Part shown: positions 37,678 to 46,739 of the stretch, piece by piece
Numbering within the stretch: position 1 is the first letter of the stretch
Layout of the letters: each line of letters starts with the position of its first letter
DNA from: Oligoflexales bacterium
Lineage (GTDB): Bacteria; Bdellovibrionota_B; Oligoflexia; Oligoflexales; Bog-1112
NCBI GenBank assembly: GCA_017985985.1
Contig: JAGNWK010000001.1
Span: 1 to 64,000 of the forward strand
Length of the DNA stretch: 64,000 nt
Reading direction: 5' to 3'
Notes under the pieces: generated by a model
Databases searched by the model: none
What the model was told of the DNA's origin: nothing
Seen by the model: the letters and a program-made list of their open reading frames with translations, nothing else
Translations under genes and position numbers: made by a program

Positions 37678-38442
37678 ATGTTGACGATCAAAAATCTACA
37701 AGTCAAAGTGAATAGAGCAAGTAGGCTCGAACGGACTGTGATTCAAGATCTGAGTCTTCATGTTAAGGCCGGAGAATTCGTTCAAATCATCGGCAATAAT
37801 GGGGCTGGTAAGTCCACCTTGTTTCATGCTTTGTCAGGTCACATGCCTCTTGCAGCAGGTCGTATCGAGATCGGGGGGCAGGACATAAGTGCTTGGCCCT
37901 ATTTCAAGAGACCAGCTCTGATTTCCCGAGTCTTGCAAGATCCAGGACTGGCTGTGATGGATCAGATGAGCATAGAGGAAAATTTGAGTTTTGCTCTGCT
38001 GAGAGGTCGATGCCGCACCCTGCGGCTTCATAAAACGGTCTCTAGGCTTTCTTTCTTTAAAGACAGACTCGAGCAATTGGGAATGGGCCTTGAGTTAAGA
38101 TGGGATGAGCCCTGTTCGCATCTTTCAGGAGGGCAGAGGCAGGCCCTCAGTCTGGTTATGGCGACGCTGATCCCCTCGAAGCTCCTTTTGCTCGATGAGA
38201 TTACGGCAGCTCTGGACCCCAAAATGGCTGATCTTGTCATGAAGCTAACGGCTAAGATTGTAGAAGAGCAAAAGCAGACCACTATGATGATCACCCACAA
38301 TATGTCACACGCTCTTCACTATGGAGACAGAATCATACTGCTAGGGGCCGGTCGTATCATCAAAGAGTATACTGCTGAAGAAAAAGCTAAACTCACCCCT
38401 CTTGATCTTGCTGCTGTCTTCGAAGAGGCTGCTCAGGCATGA
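37678..38442 (+). CDS. ABC transporter ATP-binding protein, TrpZ-like
   Basis: 254 residues. Walker A GNNGAGKST is near 39-47, the signature HLSGGQRQA near 148, and Walker B LLLLDEITAALD has Ile where most have Pro. It begins immediately after the permease stop and overlaps rarA by 4 bp (ATGA). Energy subunit of the three-gene importer. Confidence 0.9.
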   Translation: MLTIKNLQVKVNRASRLERTVIQDLSLHVKAGEFVQIIGNNGAGKSTLFHALSGHMPLAAGRIEIGGQDISAWPYFKRPALISRVLQDPGLAVMDQMSIEENLSFALLRGRCRTLRLHKTVSRLSFFKDRLEQLGMGLELRWDEPCSHLSGGQRQALSLVMATLIPSKLLLLDEITAALDPKMADLVMKLTAKIVEEQKQTTMMITHNMSHALHYGDRIILLGAGRIIKEYTAEEKAKLTPLDLAAVFEEAAQA

Positions 38443-39713
38443 AGCCAAGTTCAGCAGATCCGATTCCCTTAGCAGAAAAAGCTAGACCCAAGAAATTTGA
38501 TGACTTGATCGGTCAGGAAAAAATCTGGGCGAGTGGGGCTCCCCTCAGACGCTTGGTGGAGGCAGATCGATTTTATTCGCTGATCTTTTGGGGCCCCCCT
38601 GGAACAGGAAAAACGTCTCTAGCACGGATGATTGGTCTGCATTCGGAACGTTCCTTGATCGAGCTTTCTGCTGTCGACTGTGGTGTCAAAGATATAAGGG
38701 AAGTTGTCGAGCAATCTGTCGAAAGAAAGCGTCTTCAGCAGAAGACTCTTATTTTGTTCCTCGATGAAATTCACCGTCTCAGCAAAAATCAACAGGATGT
38801 ATTGCTCCCAGCTATTGAAAAAGCGGACATCAAACTTATTGGAGCAACGACAGAGAATCCCTCGTTCACCGTCATTCACTCCCTTCTATCCAGAAGCCTG
38901 GTCTTTGCTTTTTCACTGATTAGCACCGAGAAGATGTCCGCCTTTCTGTCCGATAGATTGAAGCAGGAGAGGCCTGACATAGCAGAACAGATACCCCCTG
39001 AGCTTGTTCAGATGTTGGCTCAGGCGGCCGGGGGAGATGCCCGTAGAGCTTTGAATCTCCTTGAGTCGATGATGGCGATTTATAATCCTGGGGATGATCT
39101 TGAGAGCATCAAAAAGCTCATGGCCTCGATGGCCTTGCCCTTTGATAGGAAGGGCGACCAGCACTACGATACGATTTCAGCTTTGATCAAATCTATCCGA
39201 GCCTCGCATCCTGATGCTGCTTTACATTATCTAGCCCGTGCCTTGAGTCGCGGTGAGGATGCCGACTTCATCGCTAGACGGCTTATTATTCTGGCTTCTG
39301 AAGATGTCGGTAATGCGAATCCACAGGCCCTTGTTTGGGCGACATCTGCTGCGACAGCCTTACGTATGGTCGGGATGCCGGAGGGGAGAATCATCCTCGC
39401 CCAGATCACGACACTGCTTGCTTCTTCTCCGAAATCGAATCGTTCCTATGTCGGGATCAATCAAGCTATGGCTGATGTCAAACTTTTTCCAGAGCTAGAG
39501 ATTCCTTATCAGCTGCGGAATGCTCCAACCAAAATGATGAAAGATTTTGGCTATGGCAAGGACTACGTCTATGCGCACGATGACCTGGAGGGAGCCCGGC
39601 AGATGTCTTACTTGCCAGAAAAATTAAAAGGAAAAATTTACTACGCCCCCTCCGACCAGGGTCATGAAAAAAATATCAAGATCACTCTCGAATATTTAAA
39701 ACCAAGATCATGA
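38439..39713 (+). CDS. rarA: Replication-associated recombination protein A (RarA/MgsA)
   Basis: 424 residues, full length. AAA+ core with Walker [10 protein letters not shown] near 52, Walker [12 protein letters not shown], sensor 1 ATTENPSF and sensor 2 [11 protein letters not shown]; then the MgsA C-terminal tetramerisation region with [12 protein letters not shown] and YLPEKLKGK. It acts at stalled replication forks. Placed at the end of the amino-acid importer operon, probably by co-transcription only. Confidence 0.95.
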   Translation: MKPSSADPIPLAEKARPKKFDDLIGQEKIWASGAPLRRLVEADRFYSLIFWGPPGTGKTSLARMIGLHSERSLIELSAVDCGVKDIREVVEQSVERKRLQQKTLILFLDEIHRLSKNQQDVLLPAIEKADIKLIGATTENPSFTVIHSLLSRSLVFAFSLISTEKMSAFLSDRLKQERPDIAEQIPPELVQMLAQAAGGDARRALNLLESMMAIYNPGDDLESIKKLMASMALPFDRKGDQHYDTISALIKSIRASHPDAALHYLARALSRGEDADFIARRLIILASEDVGNANPQALVWATSAATALRMVGMPEGRIILAQITTLLASSPKSNRSYVGINQAMADVKLFPELEIPYQLRNAPTKMMKDFGYGKDYVYAHDDLEGARQMSYLPEKLKGKIYYAPSDQGHEKNIKITLEYLKPRS

Positions 39714-39718
39714 AGACG

Positions 39719-39743
39719 GTGAGGGGAGGGAACGGCCCCTCAC
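39719..39743. terminator. GC-rich hairpin between convergent rarA and RND genes
   Basis: GTGAGGGG at 39719-39726 pairs perfectly with CCCCTCAC at 39736-39743. It lies 6 bp after the rarA stop, in the 70-bp convergent spacer, so it may terminate both transcripts; there is no long T run. A family A half-element follows at 39752-39774. Confidence 0.6.
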
Positions 39744-39751
39744 GAGATCAA

Positions 39752-39774
39752 GGAACGCCCTCTTTAGAAAAAAG
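39752..39774. repeat. Half-copy of palindrome family A
   Basis: 23 nt containing GCCCTCTTTAG, identical to 35786-35808. Only the right arm of the palindrome is present here. Confidence 0.65.
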
Positions 39775-39783
39775 AATAAAAGA

Positions 39784-42700
39784 TTATGGATTAAACTTAC
39801 GTTGTTCTAGACGGGTCATAAGACTGTAGACACAGGGAACGATATAAAGGGTCAGAATGGTTGAAAGCAGAACTCCTCCGATCACAGCCACAGCCATTGG
39901 TTTTCTGGTTTCAGCTCCAGCTCCCCAGGCAAAAGCAGCAGGAAGAGCTCCTACGATGGTTGCGATAGACGTCATGAGTATGGGACGCAGACGATTGGGA
40001 CAGGCTGCCAGCAGAGCTTCACTTACATTTTTGCCTTCTGCTCGAGCTTGATTCGTAAAATCCACTAACAGAATGGAATTCTTTTTGACGATGCCCATAA
40101 GGAGGAGCAGTCCGATCATGCTGTACATGTTCAAAGATTGGTTTGTCACGAGCAAAGCAAGAAAGGCTCCGGAGATACTAAAGGGTAGTGCCATCATGAC
40201 GGTGATCGGATCTATAAAGCTATTAAATTGCGATGCTAAAACCATGTAGGCTACGATGAGGCCTAGGATGAAAGCCCATAGCAGACTTTTAAATGTATTT
40301 TTAAAATCTTCTGAACTTCCTGTAAGGAGAGCGTTGTAGCCTGGAGGCAGGATGTTTTGGGAGACAGTCTTGACCGCATTGAGAGCGTCTTGTTGTGACT
40401 TCCCTTTAGTGATATTGCCAAAAACAGTGACGGCTCGAGAACGATCCGATCTGGAGACGGAAGACAGGGTGCTCTTTTCTTTGATTTCGACCAGATCCTG
40501 TAAACGAATCAATTCTCCTCGATTATTCCTCACATAAATTTTGTTGATTTTGTCGGTTCGGCCCTGTTCGTCTTCAAGAAGCTTAAGTTTGATGTCATCG
40601 CGGTGTCCACCTCGCGGATAAGTCGATACGACTAGCCCACCGATCAGTGCGTTGATAGTGCTGCCAATGTCGGCGACAGATACACCCATGGCACTTGCTC
40701 TTGCTCGCTTCGGTATGATCTGTAGTTCAGGCATGCCTGTCAGATAATCGGTATCGAGGTCCGTAACGAGACCAGATTTCTTTAATTCATCCATGACAAG
40801 TTTGGTCAACTCACCCAGTTTGTCCCAGTCTGGACCTTGGATTGTAAATTCTAAGGGAAATCCTCGAGAAGCAGTAAACCCACGCATGGATAAGTCTTGC
40901 ATGGTCACTTTGACATCGGGTGTTTTGTTAAGCTCCTCTCGGAAAATAGTCATTAATTCGGCTTGGGATCCTTCATGACCTAAGGTGGCTTCGATCCCCC
41001 TCTCCCCTTTTGGTTTTAATGTGACAAACACCATTCCGCTGTTGACTTCTCCACCGCCAAAACCACCGATAGTGGCATAGTATCGGATGACCTCAGAACG
41101 CTTAGAAAGGAAGTCCTCAATTAGTTTCATTTTTTCATCAGTATAACTGAGTGCAGAACCAATAGGGGTTTTTAGCTTCACCATGAAGCGACTCTGGTCT
41201 TCAGGGGGAATGAACTCTTTGTTGATTTTTGATAAGGTCATAAAACTGAGCGAGAAGAAAACCAGAGAAAGGCTGATAACCAGCCAGCGAAAGCGGAGGG
41301 CTATCGACAAACTTTTTTTATAAAATTCCTTGAGGGCATGAAATCCTGCTTCTACTGACCGGCCAATAATCGTTGTTCGTTCTTCCACATTAAGAAACTG
41401 TGAGCAGCGCATGGGGGTAATCGTCAGAGCTTCTACGAGAGATAAGAGGACAGCAACGGTCATCGTCACTCCGAATTGCAGGAAGAAGCGTCCGATAATA
41501 CCCTCCATAAAGGCAACCGGCAGAAAAATAGCGATGATCGACATAGTCGTGGCAATAGCCGCAAATGTAATTTCACGTGATCCCACTAAAGCAGCTTCTA
41601 ATCGGCTTTTTCCCATTTCGCGATGACGAATAATATTTTCTAGCACCATAATGGAGTCGTCGACCACAATGCCGATGGCTAGAGATAGGCCCAGAAGAGT
41701 AAAGGTGTTCAGAGTGAAACCTGAAAAAGATAAAAAAATGAAACTGCCGACAATCGAGGTTGGTATAGAAAGGAGGACATTGAACGTAGAAGACCAGGAC
41801 CCTAGGAATAACCAGCAAACTAAAGCCGTTAATAAAGCAGATAACAGGAGCGTCCAATTCAAGTCCGCTACAGCCTCTTCGATGAATTTAGTACTGTCAA
41901 AGTTGAGACCGAGCTGCATACCTTTCGGGAGGGTTTTTTCTAAGGTTTTAATTTTATTTCTTGTCGCTTGTGCTACAGCAACGGCATTCGCACCCCTCTG
42001 TTTTTTGATCCCCAGACCCACGGCTGGTTTGCCGTTACCCCGACTGATCCGACGTATATCGTCAAGACTCTCATCAAGATAAGCCACTTTGGAAAGTGGA
42101 ATAGGGGTGAAGTTGGGAGCGCCGCCACGAGTGTTGATGAAGATTTTTCCAAGCTCCTCAGCGCTGATAGCTTCACCTAAAGTTCTGACGTTATATTCTC
42201 TTTTATGCTCATTGAGCCAGCCAGCTGGAGGTTCCCCGTGTTCCTTTGTGATAGCGGCTATAACGTCATGAACAGTCAGCTCATATTTGCGTAGTTTTTC
42301 ATTAGAAACCCAAACCCGTAAGGCTGGAGCGATATATCCACCCAAGTTGATATCACCGACATCAGGTGTGGTTAGAAATTCTTGTTGAAGGTGATCTTGT
42401 ACGTAAATCATGAGATCACGTAAGGAATGGACGTCACTTTCCAAAGTGATCCACATAATAGGTTGATCTTCAGGGTTCGTTTTGGTGATGACGGGTGGAT
42501 CCATTTGTTTAGGAAGTTTTTTGAGAGCTTCCGCTATTTTAGATTGAACATCTTGCACGGCAAGATCGATACTGCGGCTAATATCAAGTTGAACAGTAAC
42601 AGTTGCAGATCCATTTTTTGAAACCGAGGTGACGTGTTTTACCCCTTGAATCGACATGACTGCGTTCTCGACTACGTCTACTACATCCCGTTCCATCACC

Positions 42701-42870
42701 TCAGGGGCTGCTCCAGGCAGGGAAAGTCGTATCGTCACGACGGGAAAATCGACGTCTGGCAGTTGACTGATGCCCATGCGTGTGAAAGAAATTCCACCAA
42801 AAATAATCAGAAAGGACATGAGCATCCAGGCGAAGACTGGTTTTTTAATGGAAAGTTCTGAAATGAACAT
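39784..42870 (-). CDS. RND-family efflux pump inner-membrane subunit, HAE1/AcrB type
   Basis: 1028 residues with two repeats of one helix, a large periplasmic domain and five or more helices. Begins MFISELSIKKPVFAWML. The proton-relay Asp pair is present in IGIVVDDSIMVLENI, and the GISQLPDVDFPVV N-terminal block is typical of HAE1 pumps. It lies 2 bp after the TolC-family gene. It exports hydrophobic compounds using the proton gradient. No membrane-fusion adaptor gene is adjacent. Confidence 0.93.
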   Translation of the reverse strand: MFISELSIKKPVFAWMLMSFLIIFGGISFTRMGISQLPDVDFPVVTIRLSLPGAAPEVMERDVVDVVENAVMSIQGVKHVTSVSKNGSATVTVQLDISRSIDLAVQDVQSKIAEALKKLPKQMDPPVITKTNPEDQPIMWITLESDVHSLRDLMIYVQDHLQQEFLTTPDVGDINLGGYIAPALRVWVSNEKLRKYELTVHDVIAAITKEHGEPPAGWLNEHKREYNVRTLGEAISAEELGKIFINTRGGAPNFTPIPLSKVAYLDESLDDIRRISRGNGKPAVGLGIKKQRGANAVAVAQATRNKIKTLEKTLPKGMQLGLNFDSTKFIEEAVADLNWTLLLSALLTALVCWLFLGSWSSTFNVLLSIPTSIVGSFIFLSFSGFTLNTFTLLGLSLAIGIVVDDSIMVLENIIRHREMGKSRLEAALVGSREITFAAIATTMSIIAIFLPVAFMEGIIGRFFLQFGVTMTVAVLLSLVEALTITPMRCSQFLNVEERTTIIGRSVEAGFHALKEFYKKSLSIALRFRWLVISLSLVFFSLSFMTLSKINKEFIPPEDQSRFMVKLKTPIGSALSYTDEKMKLIEDFLSKRSEVIRYYATIGGFGGGEVNSGMVFVTLKPKGERGIEATLGHEGSQAELMTIFREELNKTPDVKVTMQDLSMRGFTASRGFPLEFTIQGPDWDKLGELTKLVMDELKKSGLVTDLDTDYLTGMPELQIIPKRARASAMGVSVADIGSTINALIGGLVVSTYPRGGHRDDIKLKLLEDEQGRTDKINKIYVRNNRGELIRLQDLVEIKEKSTLSSVSRSDRSRAVTVFGNITKGKSQQDALNAVKTVSQNILPPGYNALLTGSSEDFKNTFKSLLWAFILGLIVAYMVLASQFNSFIDPITVMMALPFSISGAFLALLVTNQSLNMYSMIGLLLLMGIVKKNSILLVDFTNQARAEGKNVSEALLAACPNRLRPILMTSIATIVGALPAAFAWGAGAETRKPMAVAVIGGVLLSTILTLYIVPCVYSLMTRLEQRKFNP

Positions 42871-42872
42871 GT

Positions 42873-44162
42873 CTAATGAGTCCCGTTTAAAATTTCATTT
42901 TGTTCTGCAGCAACGGTCAGGCCCATATAATCGCGATAGCCACTGATCTTCACATTGTCGAGGCTACGGATAGCAGCATCATGTTCTGACATCGCCTGAA
43001 GGACTTCCATATTAGAGGCGAGGCCAACGAGGTATTCTTTGTGCAGCATCTTCATATTTTTTTCTGCAAGATCTCTCCGGTTCGACAGTTCTTGAACTCG
43101 AAGAAGATCAGATTGAACGGTTTGGTGAAGGGAGCGAATTTCCTGTTCAGCACTCCGTTGGACTTGTTCTAGCGCTAGACTAGCTTGTTTTGCCTGTGAA
43201 TGGGATTCAGAGATCTTTGATCTTAAAAGCCCTCCGTCATAGAGAGGGGCTGTGAGAGAAATACTGACATCCCAAGGGGTATTTTTCAAAACTCCTTCTC
43301 TGTAGGCATAGTAATTGCCGATGAAGTCAAGAGTTGGATAAACGGCTCGCTCTACCGCTTTTGAGTTTTCACTGGCTGCTGAAACTTTTAAAAGAGCGGC
43401 CTGTATCTCGGGTCTTGTTTGTATGTGCTCTAGATAGCTTTCTACGGGTCCCAGCTTGACGATCAAATTTTCTTTTACCAAGGATTGATCAGAAGGGTAG
43501 GCTGTTAAAAAGTGGAATATTTCACGTGCAATTTTTAAGGATCCTTCTATTTGGGCCATTTGTGCTTTTGTATTGGCTACAGAACTTTGCATGCTGAGAA
43601 TTTCAGTTTGGCGAGAACGACCAATTTTAACTCGGTAGCTGAGTTCGCGGATACGTTTGTCGTAGTTGCGGAGTTCGTTTGCCATATTGAGGAGTTCTTT
43701 TTCCAGCGATAGAATTAAAAAATAATTTTGTAAAACATCTTGAAAGAGTAGTTTAATAGCTAATTTTTTTGATTTTTCTTGAGCTTTTTTTAGGATTTTT
43801 TTCTGTTCGATCATAGCTAACTCTTGGAACCCTCGGAAGAGGGGCTGCGTGAGGTTAATTTTCAATAAAGGCTGGGATCGTGGATTGAGATCGTTAGGTG
43901 ATCTTGCTAAATGGGAATAAGTTGCCAGGGCTGTCACCGAAGGGAGGACGGCACTCAGGGCCTGCTTGTAGTGGCTCTCAGCCTGAATAATCAACTCTTC
44001 TTGACTAGAAATCGTCTCACTTTTTTTAATAGCAGCCGATAGGGCGTCCTCTAAATTCACTGCAGTAGAGGATGCCTGTGATGGATTTGAAAAAGGGAAG
44101 AGACTTATGATGAAGAAGAAAAAGTATTTTTTTGTGAAAAAATATCTTTTAAGTTTTAACAC
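42873..44162 (-). CDS. TolC-family outer-membrane efflux protein
   Basis: 429 residues from GTG 44162 with GGAG 5 bp upstream. A signal peptide of about 30 residues with a Phe-rich core (KKYFFFFIISLFPF) is followed by two outer-membrane-efflux repeats rich in heptads (LEDALSAAIKKSETI, then LEQVQRSAEQEIRSLHQTV). It forms the outer-membrane channel for the RND pump encoded next. Confidence 0.88.
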   Translation of the reverse strand: MLKLKRYFFTKKYFFFFIISLFPFSNPSQASSTAVNLEDALSAAIKKSETISSQEELIIQAESHYKQALSAVLPSVTALATYSHLARSPNDLNPRSQPLLKINLTQPLFRGFQELAMIEQKKILKKAQEKSKKLAIKLLFQDVLQNYFLILSLEKELLNMANELRNYDKRIRELSYRVKIGRSRQTEILSMQSSVANTKAQMAQIEGSLKIAREIFHFLTAYPSDQSLVKENLIVKLGPVESYLEHIQTRPEIQAALLKVSAASENSKAVERAVYPTLDFIGNYYAYREGVLKNTPWDVSISLTAPLYDGGLLRSKISESHSQAKQASLALEQVQRSAEQEIRSLHQTVQSDLLRVQELSNRRDLAEKNMKMLHKEYLVGLASNMEVLQAMSEHDAAIRSLDNVKISGYRDYMGLTVAAEQNEILNGTH

Positions 44163-44273
44163 GACAGCTCCATTCGCTAATGTAGAGAGAGCGACCGCTA
44201 CTTAGTCGGGATAATAAGAAATTTATTTAGTGAATGAGACGGGAGCTGTCAGGGAGAATGAAGGGGGGAGATT

Positions 44274-44292
44274 GAGCCCCAGCTAGGGGCTC
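44274..44292 (-). terminator. Perfect 7-bp hairpin after the Cys/Trp-repeat gene
   Basis: GAGCCCC-AGCTA-GGGGCTC lies 55 bp beyond the stop of the Cys/Trp-repeat gene and 112 bp before the TolC gene. It separates the three-gene envelope operon from the efflux pair. The following T content on the minus strand is modest. Confidence 0.6.
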
Positions 44293-44346
44293 AGAGTTCT
44301 GTATATATGGGGATAGGTTTGATTCTTTTTGAATGGGGCTATCACA

Positions 44347-45378
44347 CTACTGTGCGGGCTTTGTATCTTGCTGGCAGAATTTTCCATTCCATTCGCAGTT
44401 TTTATTTTTTGAACACATGTCTTTTTGGTTAAGATAGGGACAGCTTGTGTGGTCGCTTATTTGGCAGAGATTGACTCGTTTGTTCCAAAAGCAGCCGTCT
44501 TTTTCTAGTTTGGCGCAAGCGGGACCGCTTGTCATCGCAAAACAACGTTTGGATTGAGCTGGTAAACAAAATCGGAGTGTACGTTCCCAAGAACAAGACT
44601 TCTCTTTTTTGCAAGTCGGTTCATCAATTTGTTTGGCACATTCTTTATCCGTGTTGAGAGCACGTTCTAATACGAGGTCATTGTTGTTGGCCCACTCGAT
44701 AAGAGTTGCCTTCATGTCGCTCTTGATGGTGTCGAAGGGTGTTAGATCCATTTTCTTAGATAGGCATCTTGTTACTCGCGCATCCCAATTGCATATTTTT
44801 TTCTGTGAGGTACACAGAGTCTGATCTAACATTTCACAGGAGTCATCGACAAGAGCTACGCAAACATTGGATTCAGGGATCCAGGTACAACTCTTCGACT
44901 TGGCACAAGTATTTTCATCGGAAGCATAGCCGCATTGATGACTGTCAAAACAGGTTTTGGCATCTTCCCCCCACAGACAGCCAAGCCTTGAGCAGCTGTC
45001 TTGTCTGGTAGCGTTTGTACAGGCGGAGCGTTTGAAAAACGATGTAGAAAGACACTTCTTATCCCAGATACATCCACTGATGTCGTTGCAGGACGATTCT
45101 TTTTTTGCGGAGCTGCAGGAGCTTGTATATGTACTCATGCAAGAATTGTCATCCCAAGTGCATCCCCATCTCATAGCTTTACAAGATGCTTCTTTTTTTG
45201 CAGAGCTGCAGGAGCTTGTATCCTTACTGATACAGGATGTCTCATCCCAAAGGCAGTTATCGGCTGTGCAGCTAGCCTCTTCTTTATGACTTGAACACAT
45301 CATCGCTGAAAGAGCTTCAGAACTATACCCGATCAAAAGGAAAGCAAACAGGAAAAAAGAATGCAGTCGACAAGCCAT
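44347..45378 (-). CDS. Exported protein with nine Cys-x-Trp repeats
   Basis: 343 residues; GAGGAG precedes the ATG. Signal peptide at about 1-25 (FFLFAFLLIGYSSEALSA). The rest is nine units of the form C-x6-8-C-x4-6-C-x-W-x3-6-C, for example SCSSAKKEASCKAMRWGC then TW. Six units come before and three after a Cys-free helical segment (about 200-235, ATLIEWANNNDLVLERAL). About four Cys per unit suggest many disulfides in a rigid extracytoplasmic rod or shield. No family recognised. Third gene of an operon with two lipoproteins. Confidence 0.75.
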   Translation of the reverse strand: MACRLHSFFLFAFLLIGYSSEALSAMMCSSHKEEASCTADNCLWDETSCISKDTSSCSSAKKEASCKAMRWGCTWDDNSCMSTYTSSCSSAKKESSCNDISGCIWDKKCLSTSFFKRSACTNATRQDSCSRLGCLWGEDAKTCFDSHQCGYASDENTCAKSKSCTWIPESNVCVALVDDSCEMLDQTLCTSQKKICNWDARVTRCLSKKMDLTPFDTIKSDMKATLIEWANNNDLVLERALNTDKECAKQIDEPTCKKEKSCSWERTLRFCLPAQSKRCFAMTSGPACAKLEKDGCFWNKRVNLCQISDHTSCPYLNQKDMCSKNKNCEWNGKFCQQDTKPAQ

Positions 45379-45404
45379 GATTTTCTCCTCACTTTTTGAT
45401 GTTT

Positions 45405-46739
45405 TTATTCGCCCATCATATTTTTGAACAAGGCCCCCAAATCGACATCTTCCGCTTTGCTAGCGGGGGGTGCATTTTCGAGACCTCCTTCGTCGATATA
45501 TTTTTGAGTTTTAGCTAGGGCAGAATTGATATTAAGAATTGTACCATCTAATTGATTCATTTCAGTCAGGATGGTGCTTATTCGTTTAATAGCAAGTTGT
45601 ATGAGTCCACCATCTTTGATCTCACCATCTTGACCTTCCTGTCCTTTTTTAGTGAGAATTTCTAGTTGGTCCAACATGCCTTTTACTCCGTATTCAGCTT
45701 CGTACCTTTGGGCAAGAAAGACACCCCGAGCCCGTGTAGCTGCAGGAACATCTGCACTGTCCGCAAAAGCTTCTGCTCCGGAGACGCATGAGTTGAGGAT
45801 GGGCATGAGCCCTAATTTTTCATTGACAATTTGTGAGCCAAAATTCATGGCCATTTGGCCGGCCATACAACCTTTAGTGATATCTCCCAAAGCGGACCCA
45901 ATAAGGAACCCAGCTATGTAAAATCCACCTTGGATCAGACCTCGCTTCACAGAGTTGAGTCGATCATCATGAGCAATCCTCATTTCACAGGATGCTAATG
46001 CACTCTCTAAATTTTTAGAAAGCATTTGAACCTGATACATATAACCTGTCAGTTCAGATTCGGCGTTTGCAAGTTCGAATGATTTTTCCCTTACTTTTTC
46101 TTTGAACTTATTTACGAAATCAAATTTCTCCGATTTTTCAAAGCGATAGCTGCAAGCAGCTCTTTTGGTCAGGGAGTGTTCTTTGCTGATACAAGGATTG
46201 ATGACGTAGTAAAAGTTCCCGGTGTCAGCACTGATATCGGTATATGTTTTCTGAGTCGTGAATTCTGAAACTAACTTGCAATGACGATAGTCGCTCAAAG
46301 CAAGGGTCCAGGCCCATTTGAGTTCATCGATGTCGATTTCTTTTTGGTTGTTAGTTTTGGCACCAGTGAGGGTGTTGAGTGAGTAGCTCCCGTTGCAACG
46401 CATGATCTCCACATAATCTGAGTTGCGCTTATCTATGCTGATAATAGGGAATTTTAAATTTTGGTCGTTGCTGACCGATGTCGCTGCAAATTCTATTTTC
46501 TTCTCAAAAGCGGTTCTGACCATGGAGGGGTGCAAACGCCCTGCGTCAGGATCTGTTTGTGGAACACTGGTCGGATCTGTGGTGTTTCCTGAATCTGTGA
46601 GAGTGGGGTTTGCAGTAAATAGACTCTGTGCGCTGGTCTTCTGTTCAGGAGCCTTGTTACAGGCTGCGAGAGATAAGATCATAATCGTTAAGTAGCCTAC
46701 AGAAAGGATCTTGCCAAAGAAGGATGATGAAATTTTCAA
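45405..46739 (-). CDS. Lipoprotein of unknown function, paralogue of the next gene upstream
   Basis: 444 residues from TTG 46739 overlapping the preceding stop (TTGA), with GGAGG 6 bp upstream. Lipobox LSLAAC gives Cys27. It shares with the upstream paralogue DYVEIMRC, an FYYVINPCISKEHSLT-like block and a following amphipathic helical region. A Gly-rich hydrophobic stretch (GGFYIAGFLIGSALGD, near 286-301) could insert in a membrane. It lies 26 bp before the Cys/Trp-repeat gene. Confidence 0.65.
   Translation of the reverse strand: MKISSSFFGKILSVGYLTIMILSLAACNKAPEQKTSAQSLFTANPTLTDSGNTTDPTSVPQTDPDAGRLHPSMVRTAFEKKIEFAATSVSNDQNLKFPIISIDKRNSDYVEIMRCNGSYSLNTLTGAKTNNQKEIDIDELKWAWTLALSDYRHCKLVSEFTTQKTYTDISADTGNFYYVINPCISKEHSLTKRAACSYRFEKSEKFDFVNKFKEKVREKSFELANAESELTGYMYQVQMLSKNLESALASCEMRIAHDDRLNSVKRGLIQGGFYIAGFLIGSALGDITKGCMAGQMAMNFGSQIVNEKLGLMPILNSCVSGAEAFADSADVPAATRARGVFLAQRYEAEYGVKGMLDQLEILTKKGQEGQDGEIKDGGLIQLAIKRISTILTEMNQLDGTILNINSALAKTQKYIDEGGLENAPPASKAEDVDLGALFKNMMGE

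Noticed and set aside
41651-42082. 143-codon frame opposite the RND gene
   Set aside because: Shadow of a conserved transporter; no independent support.
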